Assembly: GCF_016097555.1 (NCBI RefSeq)
Contig: NC_054712.1
Coordinates: 35,922,266-35,986,265 of the forward strand
DNA length: 64,000 nucleotides
Source: Gigantopelta aegis
Lineage: Eukaryota > Mollusca > Gastropoda > Neomphalida > Peltospiridae
Reading direction: 5' to 3'
The notes under the pieces were generated by a model. That model was not told where the DNA came from and ran no database searches. It saw only the letters and a program-made list of their open reading frames with translations. A program made the position numbers and the translations under genes. Positions 11,088-21,300 of this stretch are shown piece after piece; position 1 is the first letter of the stretch; each line of letters begins with the position of its first letter.

Positions 11088-11600
11088 GTCAGGTCAGGTC
11101 ATAGGGCTTAACGTGCACATTCAGAAAGAAAGAAGTGTTTTATTTAACGACGCACTCAACACATTTTATTTACGGTTATATGGCGTCAGACATATGGTTA
11201 AGGACCACACAGATTTTGAGAGGAAACCCGCTGTCGCCACTACATGGGCTACTCTTCCGATTGGCAGCAAGGGATCTTGTATTTGCGCTTCCCACAGGCA
11301 GGATAGCACAAACCATGGCCTTTGTTGAACCAGTTATGGATCACTGGTCGGTGCAAGTGGTTTACACCTACCCATTGGGCCTTGCGGAGCACTCACTCAG
11401 GGTTTGGAGTCGGTATCTGGATTAAAAATCACATGCCTCGACTGGGATCCGAACCCAGTACCTACCAGCCTGTAGACCGATGGCCTGCCACGACGTCACC
11501 GAGGCCGGTATGTGCACATTCAGAGTAAGCTGTTGTAGCGCACGCCTGTCATGGGCGCATGTGCCGACTTAAGCCGGCTCCTTCGTCCAGGACAGAATAT
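11088..11600 (+). repeat. SINE-E repeat, split by a SINE-A insertion
   Basis: The left piece ends GGCTTAACGTGCACATTCAG. After the SINE-A insertion, the right piece restarts at GTGCACATTCAG and continues AGCTGTTGTAGCGCACGCCTG. An uninterrupted copy of the same sequence is at 38130-38250, which confirms the original order. Confidence 0.8.
11125..11511 (-). mobile_element. SINE-A full-length copy
   Basis: The tail is at the left (AAGAAAGAAGTGTTTTATTT) and the tRNA-like head at the right (ATCCGAACCCAGTACCTACC, GAGGCCGGT). The 12-bp duplication GTGCACATTCAG at 11113-11124 and 11512-11523 marks exact insertion into SINE-E. The 96- and 71-residue open frames here are SINE artefacts. Confidence 0.9.
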
Positions 11601-11789
11601 TTGATGTCAGGCCCTTCCTTTTATCACATTTTTGAAAACCGGTAGAACCCAAGAAATCGAGTTTCCGACTGACAACGATCATAAAATACGGAAATTACTG
11701 AATGTATCGGTACAGGTCGGATGTATCGTAAATACATATTATTTATCACTTGAATCATAATAATACATGTATATCGACATACAGATAAT

Positions 11790-11960
11790 ACCGCTTATTA
11801 TAGAACATTTAGTGAAATATCTTTAAATATCAGTGAAATAAAAGTGTTATCAGTCACTCAGTGACGATAACACATTTTAGAGTGAAAATTTCACCATTTC
11901 ACTCTAAAAAAAGTGTTATCATCACTGTAGAAAGTGTTAACTTCACTGTGAGAAAGCCGG
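11790..11960. repeat. Palindrome-rich repeat
   Basis: AAGTGTTATC appears direct and inverted (GATAACACATTTT), and TTTTAGAGTGAAAATTTCAC is followed at once by its near-inverse CATTTCACTCTAAAA. The region could fold into stacked hairpins. Class unknown. Confidence 0.5.
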
Positions 11961-12066
11961 AAATATTTTGCTGCTGGCATTTTAAAAATAAAGGTAAATT
12001 GCCATAAAATAAACAGAAAATTTCATGGGTTTTTTTTGTGTTTTTTTTTGTGTGAATGTCATCTTT

Positions 12067-12183
12067 TACTCAGGGTTTGGAGTCGGTATTTGGATTCAAA
12101 ATCCCATGCCTCGACTGGGATCCGAACCCAGTACCTACCAGCCTGTAGACCGATGGCCTAACCACGACGCCACCGAGGCCGGT
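12067..12183 (-). mobile_element. SINE-A head fragment, 3' end missing
   Basis: Only the tRNA-like head and the first part of the body remain. The tail side is lost at 12067. Loss of the 3' side is not normal 5' truncation, so a later deletion or recombination is likely. Confidence 0.8.
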
Positions 12184-12426
12184 ATAAACTTAGCAAGGTT
12201 TTATGAATTTGGGGCCCAGAACCAAGTAATCAGATTACAAGGCTCATACATTGTTCGCGTGTATACTGTGAAATAACGGACGCACAAAAGTAAAAATAAA
12301 TAGAACAATAGAAAACCACGGGAAAATAAACCGAATGAAGAATTTATACTAAAATGTTTAATCATTATGTATATTAAAAAACATAATAATAATAATTATT
12401 ATTATACTCTAGATTGTTTTAAAATA

Positions 12427-13090
12427 TATACATTCAAACCTGTCTTAAGCGGTCAACAAAGGAGTACATAAAAGTGGACGCTTAAGACAGATGGCCGCTG
12501 ATTACAGGTTGCCACATATAGTGTCTTTCAAATATTTGTTATTTCGTGTTTTACCATCTGTACTGCTAATTAACGGATGTGTGCTTTACAGTTGACTATA
12601 AATCAACTTTTGACATGTCGCCTCCTTCAGAAAAAAATGCACCTGGAATGTATTAAATTAACCTTTTTCAATTTAGTTATTTAATTCCTACTTCGTGCGG
12701 TGTATTGTCATAGTAAGTGAATCTACAAATGTTAAGCGTAGCCTGCCAAGAGGCAATAAGATGCCTTCCAGTGTCATACTTCCTTAATTGACACACAGTA
12801 GAGATGTCGGGATTAAATGAGTACTAGCATTCCTGTAGGTTATTTGCTGTACCTTATTGCTGTTGTTAAAATATCCCCTTTATATAATAGTAAAAACTTT
12901 ACTGTGGCCGCTTAATACAGGTATTTTAGCCATTTGGGATCCGATTTAGATGGCCGCTGGCCGCGTTAAGACAGGTGACTGCTTATTACAGGTGCATTTA
13001 CATTATAAAACGTTTGGGAGGCAAAACAGTGGCCGCTTAAGGCAGGTGACCTCTTATTACAGGTGGCCGCTAGGACAGGTTTCATTGTAT
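12427..13090. repeat. Element built of ACCTGT/GGCCGCTTAA modules
   Basis: The ends are inverted: ATTCAAACCTGTCTTAAGCGG at the left and GGCCGCTAGGACAGGTTTCA at the right. Variants of TGGCCGCTTAAGACAGGTG recur about seven times, mostly near the ends. Similar modules occur at 23618, 43709 and 49597. Superfamily not identified. Confidence 0.6.
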
Positions 13091-13339
13091 TAAACTTCAC
13101 ATATATAAACTTTCCAATTACCATAAAAAGGAACAAGTACATAATTATTCATTCTTAAATTGTCAAAACGGAAAACCCCCACTAAAAAAACAAATATTAT
13201 ATTTTAAAAATAAAATATCATCTTGTATCTTTGCTAAATGTCTTTATCACAATGCCGACATAAGCTATATATATATGCAGTTAACATTTGGTATCCGCAA
13301 CAATTCTACTGTTAGCAAATCACGCAATAAATGGGTTTT

Positions 13340-14776
13340 TTATACATAGGTATTAATGTTATTGGGGACAAGCTCCGTTTGACAGGCGCCACACACCGAG
13401 GAACCAGGCTTATTTTCTAATGTGCACTGGCTACAAATCCTCACACTCTCCCCTACTTGGGGACCATCCATCTGCAGTGAAGGAATTCTACTTTTGCCGC
13501 ATACATCACACACTTTAGAACCAGAATGATTATCCATGGTACACGTCTCGCATTTCCACCTTTCGTTCGTCAACTTTAATTCCATATCGGGCGTGTTATA
13601 ACCTCTATTTGATACTTTATCCACCCGAAAGGCGCCCGACGATTCACCACCACGTGCCTTGCGCGCTATGTTGGAAAGATTGTTAGTGTTATATTGTCTG
13701 TGATTGTACATGGGTACTCCACGTACTGCTCCTGTTGTAAGCTGGGAACTTCTCGGTGCAGTCTGGGCAGCTCTTGGTGTGGGACTCCTTGTGGAATAAG
13801 GAAAGGTCGCCGAGGAAGGCGATACTCCTGGCGATAGAGGTGCCTCGTCACAGACCACCGAGTTAGATGGTGGATAGGTTGCCGTAGCAGGCAAATATAC
13901 TCCAGTTCTGTATCCCGACGTCTGAAAGCTTTTGCCTGGCATGTCAATAGACATGGCGTCTCCCATCTGAGGGTGCGACCTCGGATCCCGGCGTGCAAGT
14001 GAATCGATTCCGACTGGCCTCGGTGGGTCGATTCTGACCGGCGGCGGACCTTCGCAGACGTCGATCCCTTCGTCGGAAATATCGTCCCGTTCCTCTGGCA
14101 CTCGTCCCGATACTGCGTGCCTGTTGCTAGGATTAATGACGTCGCCCCTCACGCCGTCGTAGTAACTTTTCCCGTACCTATTCTCAAGTCCGAGCCGGAC
14201 GTAAGACCAGTCCTCCGAGTTTGAGGCGGCACTCATTAGTCCCCTCTCCGGCAGCGTCTTCACTTTCTGAAGACTTGCCATCATGTGCTCGTCAATCGTC
14301 CCCATCTGAAACTTGGGCGCCACCTCCGCCACACTGTCGCTCAAATCTTCGTCAATGAACGGCAAACCCTTGGGAATATTGGGCACGGTGTTCCCGCTGC
14401 TGAAGCCTCTCTGTTGCAACTCTCGGCTGGCGTCGGGGTATATAATCTGACGCTTGTAGCAGGCGACGGAGTCCACATGTTCACTGGGTTTCTTCCTGCT
14501 CAGGTCAGGAATCAGTCCTGCAAGTCTGAAGGCGACGGCGTCCTGTATGCTACCACCTTTTTCCGATATGCACCTGTGGTACTCGCCGATCATCTCGCAC
14601 TCTACGGACGCCACGACACACTCAAACGCCACGTCAAATACAAGTTCTTGGTTAACATTCCCTCCTGTCAATACCAACGTACTGTTGTCGCTCTCACGAA
14701 AACCAATTAGTTTGAAAATATTTTCAGCCTCTTCTAAATGCGATTTAATTCTACACTGAAAAAATCCACAATATGT
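13340..14776 (-). CDS. SPATA2: SPATA2-like exon 2 (last coding exon)
   Basis: The acceptor on the minus strand reads TTGTTTTTTCTTTCAG before ACATATTGTGG, with a strong pyrimidine tract. The frame is open upstream of the acceptor into a polyA/microsatellite stretch, but those 158 codons are intron and not protein. The zinc fingers read [18 protein letters not shown] and [18 protein letters not shown]; both have TM or TL where ubiquitin-binding NZF fingers have TF. Codon use is GC-richer than the surrounding intron. I saw no clear AATAAA just after the stop. Confidence 0.9.
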   Translation of the reverse strand, partial: TYCGFFQCRIKSHLEEAENIFKLIGFRESDNSTLVLTGGNVNQELVFDVAFECVVASVECEMIGEYHRCISEKGGSIQDAVAFRLAGLIPDLSRKKPSEHVDSVACYKRQIIYPDASRELQQRGFSSGNTVPNIPKGLPFIDEDLSDSVAEVAPKFQMGTIDEHMMASLQKVKTLPERGLMSAASNSEDWSYVRLGLENRYGKSYYDGVRGDVINPSNRHAVSGRVPEERDDISDEGIDVCEGPPPVRIDPPRPVGIDSLARRDPRSHPQMGDAMSIDMPGKSFQTSGYRTGVYLPATATYPPSNSVVCDEAPLSPGVSPSSATFPYSTRSPTPRAAQTAPRSSQLTTGAVRGVPMYNHRQYNTNNLSNIARKARGGESSGAFRVDKVSNRGYNTPDMELKLTNERWKCETCTMDNHSGSKVCDVCGKSRIPSLQMDGPQVGESVRICSQCTLENKPGSSVCGACQTELVPNNINTYV

Positions 14777-15006
14777 CTGAAAGAAAAAACAAATAAAATG
14801 AGCATCAAACAATACATGTATATTGCTAGGCTCAAACTGGCAACTGTCACGACGAAATTGACCAACTCGACGACCGCAAGTTGTAAAAGTGCTCAAACTA
14901 GCAACTGGACTGTTGTAGAAGTTGCGAGAGCAGAAAGTTGGCGAACTTTGTTGTGGCAGTTGGTAGTCTGAGAACAGCATTAGACATAACGGATGTGTTA
15001 AGTATG

Positions 15007-15052
<46 letters not shown>

Positions 15053-15638
15053 CATACATGTATATACATATACATGTATATACATATACATGTATATACA
15101 TATACATATACATATACATGTATATACATATACATGTATATACATATATATATACATATATATATACATATATATATATACATATACATGTATATACATG
15201 TACATACATGTACATGTACATATATATATCTTGACAAGCAAACAAACCAAAACTCATTATTTTATTATCTGGCCATACTACGGTAGAATAATACTGAATG
15301 GATGGATAGGATGCAAACTATTAAATTAATATTTGTGCAACAAAGAAGATAATGAATTAACATCGCAATATAATTTAGCTTCGTCCTTGTATCTACGTTC
15401 GATCAAAGCACGCTATTCTGGGCAAGCACATCAGCTATCTGCGCCCAGAGATTTATGGTTAGTTCTTAATGTTTAGTGGTGTTCCAGTGATCGATTATTG
15501 ATGGTTTGTTTCTACCGATGTGATGATCGTTGATAAAAATCAGTAATCGATTGTGTGATAAATTGTTTGATGATGGAATTGGTGTAAAAAAAAAAGAAAA
15601 AAAAAAGAAGAAAAAAATAGGGGGGGGGGGGGGGGGGG

Positions 15639-15699
<61 letters not shown>

Positions 15700-18315
15700 G
15701 TAATTTATTTTCAACATATTTTGTGACATGGGAAACACCATTGCTAGGAGTTATTACGGACAATAAAATTATACGTTACTTGTCACATGATCCTGACAAT
15801 GGCAGTGCAGTATTGGATGTTGTGAAACAAGAGTTAGGCGAAAATACTATTACTGAGAACGTTCTAAGTTTGAACTCATCAGGCTTTCTGCCAGAGGGTA
15901 CGAAGGGTAAAATTAAATGATTGGGTGAGAACCGCTGTTTAAAGGCATATTGTCACAGACCACTGACCTATCTAATGGTCTAACAAAGTATTACCTGAAC
16001 AAAAATAATTTTATTTGTTCCTAAATGTACTTTGTTCAACCATCTTCAATAACCACCATACTCCATTTATTAATGATATTTTGTAAAATTTATTGAATTA
16101 TGGCAATGGTCCATAATTCAAAAACTAAAATTGCCGAGAGGGTTGACATGGATTTCACTCCATCATGGTTCAGTTATGGTGATGCGATAACTAGATTTGG
16201 TTTCCAACAATTAATGTAATTTTTAAAATTTATTATCCATTTTTAGAGAAATAAGGTCCTTAAATCCGTGACAGTATGCCTTTAAAATGTGGTCAAAGTG
16301 CATGAAATGCTGTGGTCCATGTGAAAACGTAACCACCTAGTAGGGGCATTTATGGTCTGTTTTGTTTATTAAGTACCACCAAAATATTTTCTGGCAGAAA
16401 GCCTGATAATAAAACACCATAACAGCAGTACGTGCATTTTTTAATGTTGATATTTGCAGAGGCTAAAATGGTAAACAATTGGTAAAGAAGCCCAAATACG
16501 AAGAACTACTAGTATACAAGCCATTTTAAAATGACACGGATTACACATAAAAATAGCAATTATTTAAGCTTCGTACACATTCATTCGTTGGTCATGCAAT
16601 GACAAACCTAGACCGATTTTATAACTGGTCAACATTGGTCTCATCGCGCTGCCGTTGCCGGGTGTGTGTGTACTCGTCATATAATTTTTATATAACAGAT
16701 TTAATTGTTTTGTTTTGTTTTTTAAATGCCATTGTCGCTGCCGGAAAAATGGATGAAAGTGCACAAAGCTTCAGACCCAAAGCATAGCTGCTGGGTATGG
16801 ATCCCTGTCTGGGATGTATGGTACCAGTCGAAAATGGAACCCACTGAATCAAATGTGATAAAACACTCCGCGTCTGTGCTGGCTCGATCTACAGATTTGG
16901 CAACAGACGACGTATTATTAGAATACGCGCTATATTTCCACACTGCCAGACTTTCAGTCGTAGCCCCTGTTAGCCGTATTTTAATTACTGTCTTAATTAA
17001 CAACATGAAATAAATATATTAATCAAAGTAAAGTTCTCATAATTATCGTTGGGTGTTTATAGAGGAAAATCTATCCAACGATATGAAGGCAGTTAATATA
17101 ATTATATCGATGTCGTATAGACGCAGACGTTAAAATACACCCACACACAGACAAGGTGTGTTTCGGGTCTTAAACGCCATCAACTAATTCATGTCACATG
17201 GCTCACACACGACGGTTATGTTTTGAACGTGCACACTATGCAGGATCGTCCAGAGCATGCTGATCTATGGTTGCTGCCGCAACATCTTCAAAGTGAGAAG
17301 TCGACGGCCTGCCGCGCCACGTCGACCGAGGTCATGCTATGGTCACGAAGTCCTCGGAATGCTTCGTGCCGGAACGTGGACATCGTTCGAAGTTTTCTCT
17401 GCCATGGGAACACAATTTCATCTGTAGCGACATCATCAATGTTCAACATAATCTAGGGAACCAGAGAACCGATCCAAAGAGAAACAACTGCCTTTAGTGG
17501 TCTACGTCATCGGCCCAAACGTCAATTTCCGTCCGAATTACGGGAACATGGCTATGGATCTCCATTTAGTCAGTCTGATATTAAGATTTTTATCTGAACT
17601 AGACGTATTTATATTTAACATTCCAAGTCCGACTTTACCAACAGATCCGCCATAACGTTTTGTACGCGTTCTTCAACGGTGTTTTCGCAATCTACCTTGC
17701 ACGTGTTCTACCTACCCCGACCCCGTGTGCATGGAAACACAACCGTATGCTTATAAGTTATACGGTTAATAATACGAGAACGGGAAACGTCTTGTCGAAT
17801 CAGTTTTTTGGATGCAACAACTAATTTTTTGTAACCACATTCCGGACATCCCGATGTAACGATGCCAGCACAGACCCATTTTCGTGCATGTAATTAACAA
17901 CATAATTCTGTTACCGATGCTAAGACAATCCCACATCACAGTGTGCATTCCCAACACATCAACCACACTACGTGAGCCTCGGCTACGTCCACAACCCATT
18001 TTGGTTGGCGCATGATCTGTATGTGCATCTGTGCACATGGTTTGCCGCTGGGATGCCAGTGACCATGGCGATTTTGACTGCCACGTCATGTGCTAAAAGT
18101 CTAATCCATACACACACTCTTTGATTAATAACTCAGTGTGCTCTAGTGGTAGCGTTTCACAAACACACACTTTTACATATATCTTTAACAATTCCCAGAA
18201 TAAAAAATAATACTTGACGTCTGGTTAAGTAAACGAGAGCTATTTTGTTAGCTTTATTTAAACAAGGAATTTAAACTAGTACCGCCCCCACTCACCCCCA
18301 AACAATAAATAAAAA

Positions 18316-18346
<31 letters not shown>

Positions 18347-21300
18347 GTAGTAGTAGTAGTAGTAGTAATAATAATAATAATAAATCAATAATAAAACAAA
18401 AACAAATAAGTAAATAAAATAACTAATTAATAAAATAACTACAACAAAACAATATTTAAATTTCAAATTTTTTAAATTATACACAAACAATTCAAAAATT
18501 GCGAAATGTATGTTTAAGACACGGTGGGGTAAAAACCATTCAAAAGTTTTGTACTTCATACAATAACAGTTACACAAAAAGTAACTTCCCGGTTAACAGA
18601 TTAAAGCATGGGAAATCCCCAGTGCAGTCCAGGGCCTGCCTATGGAATGGGATCGTGACAACCGATAATAACAAACCAAATACGGCCATACCATTATTAA
18701 CACGGGTGTACTTCAGTGTCGTAGCAACATCAATTCTGGCCCATAACACACACGCACGCACGCACGCACACATATATATACAAAAATGGCTCTACCGATG
18801 TGATGATCGATTATAAAAATCCATAATCGATTGTGTTCCTCCAGTTTATATGATAAAATTGATGTAAATATACAGTGGTTTGGGTTTGTTTTTATGTGTA
18901 CATAAAGAAAAATTATATTAAATAGTTAATAAAGGTACAATTAGCCATTTACAGGGTGCACACGACAATAGGTACATGGTCCGTATAATTCTAAGCCTTC
19001 TTATGGTCATGGAATTCTAACCGACTGTGTAATCGAAGTTGATCGGTTGGTGCAAACCGATTATAACCGATGTTCGATGGTGAAATCCCCAACCGATTCC
19101 CATCACTAGTTCACAGACGCTCAAAATTGCCACTGTTGGTTCATCTTGTCATCCACTGACTGTTTGTTGCTTCTACTTGCAACCGCGACATAATGAGTGC
19201 CATCGTGTTAGTTGCTATCGTAAATAGTTGCTATCGTAGAAGATCTACTGCCATACTTGCGTTTATAATCGTACATAATCTGAATCCGTCTGATTACAAC
19301 GTCATTTCTGTATCGGACTATCCCCATACCGTATCGATATCCGCAGCTCCAATAATTAATCTGAATACGTCCGATTACCGATGCCATTTCTGTATTCGCA
19401 TACCGTATCAGTATCCGCAGCTCCAATAATTAATCTGAATACGTCCGATTACCGATGCCATTTCTGTATTCGCATACCGTATCGGTATCCGCAGCTCCAA
19501 TAATTAATCTGAATACGTCCGATACCCGATGCCATTTCTGTATTCGCATACCGTATCGGTATCCGCAGCTCCAGTAATTAATCTGAATACGTCCGATTAC
19601 CGATGCCATTTCTGTATCGGACTATCCGCATACCGTATAGGTATCCGCAGCTCCAATAATTAATCTGAATACGTCCGATTACCGATGCCATTTCTGTAGT
19701 CTCATTCCGTATCGGTTTCCGCAGCTCCAATAATGTGAAAGGCTTAAATTATACATGCCCGAACAGAAAGAAAGAAATGTTTTATTTAACGACACACAAC
19801 ACATTTTATTTACGGTTATATGGCGTCAGACATATGGTTAAGGACCACACAGATTTTGAGAGGAAACCCGCTGTCGCCACTAAATGGGCTACTCTTTCCG
19901 ATTAGCAGCAAGGGATCTTTTATTTGCACTTCCCACAGACAACATAGCACAAACCATGGCCTTTGTTGAACCAGTTATGGATCACTGGTCAGTGCAAGTG
20001 GTTTACACCTACCCACTGCGCCTTGTGGAGCACTCACTCAGGGTTTGGAGTCGGGTATCTGGATTAAAAATCCCATGCCTCGACTGGGATCCGAACCCAT
20101 TACCTACCAGCATGTAGACCGATGGCCTAACCACGACGCCACCGAGGCCGGTCATTTGTTGAATTAATTAACCAAACAAAACATAACAACAAACTTGAGT
20201 CTTTTTAATTAACGTTTTGACTATTTTAATTTGACACTTTTAAATATTTTCGCAAAATTCAACTTTCTATTCGCATTTACGATATGGCTAATGATCACTT
20301 AAAACCCCGAGTATGCACACGCGGCGACGGCAACAGCAACGGCTTCCCATAGTCAATTAATCTCAAACGACAAAAAAGCAACCCCCCAGCCCAGCCCTGC
20401 CCTGCCTCTTCGTACGACACCCGAAACATCATAAAATTTATATTTTCCTCAATTCTCGAAAGAATAAAAACTTAGGCTTAATAACTTTTACTGTTGTCAT
20501 AAATGTAAATAGGCCTAGTTCCTGTTGGACCAAAACGACTAACGGCATATAAGTGTACAACTAAACATACAGTAATGGAAAAAAATATCGGAACACATGG
20601 ACTTGTAGATCAAATTTAATTTATTACAATACTCGAAGGAAGGAAGGAAATGTTTTATTTAACGACGCACTCAACCTAGTTTATTTACGGTTATATGGCG
20701 TCGGGACATAATATGGTTAAGGACCACACAAATATTGAAAAAGGAAACCCGCTCTCGCCTCTTCATGGGCTACTCTTTTCAATTAGCTGCAAGTCGTGGT
20801 GCATTGGCTGAAGCAAGAAATAGCCCAATGGACCCACCGATAGGGATCGATCCCAGACCGATCGCACATCAAGCGAACGCTTTACCACTGGGCTACGTCC
20901 CGACCCCTACAATACTCGCGTAATTTTCATACTGAGCAGCAATGTTGCACGGACTGCCAGTAACGGTTTCACTATGGATTGAGGGTTTTAGTTGCAGTCA
21001 TTATTCGCTGCTGCTGCTACTTGTGAACATGATCCCGCATTTCTTCCATTAGTTTATCTTGAAACATAGTGGGTCACGTCGTGCACCATAGCAAAAATTA
21101 CCTTTGGAAAACTTCTAAATGGATGCGATGATACGATCACTTAAAACTCTCACACGCAATTGTCTTTTACAATCTGATAATACGCAAAATCGGAAAAGTT
21201 ACTCAAAATGGTGGCGCTTGTTGGGCTTAAAATTGACGACCGCGGTGGTAATTTAAAATAACTATTTATTTTCTTCCAAACTCCGAACTGCCAGTTCTCA

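Noticed and set aside
13340-13500. Possible TAB2/TAB3 or other NZF protein identity for the minus-strand gene
   Set aside because: TAB2/3 have an N-terminal CUE domain and one NZF. The FPWKKEF..TYCGFF region and two fingers fit SPATA2/tamozhennic better.
14285-14710. 141-codon open frame opposite the SPATA2-like exon
   Set aside because: It is a shadow of the GC-richer real coding exon on the other strand.
14777-15250. N-terminal extension of the SPATA2-like open frame (158 codons of Tyr/Ile/His/Phe)
   Set aside because: It is translated microsatellite, poly-A and intron. A strong splice acceptor at 14777 and the family alignment show the exon starts at 14776.
15466-15763. Poly-proline open frames
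   Set aside because: Pure translation of an 80-nt poly-G/poly-C tract.
16726-17013. 95-codon frame [20 protein letters not shown]
   Set aside because: It lies in a dispersed repeat also found near 45950, where the frame is not kept. Probably not a gene.
17200-18090. Possible decayed transposase in the GC-richer block
   Set aside because: No catalytic motif, terminal repeats or target duplication could be found, so it is left as unresolved and not called.
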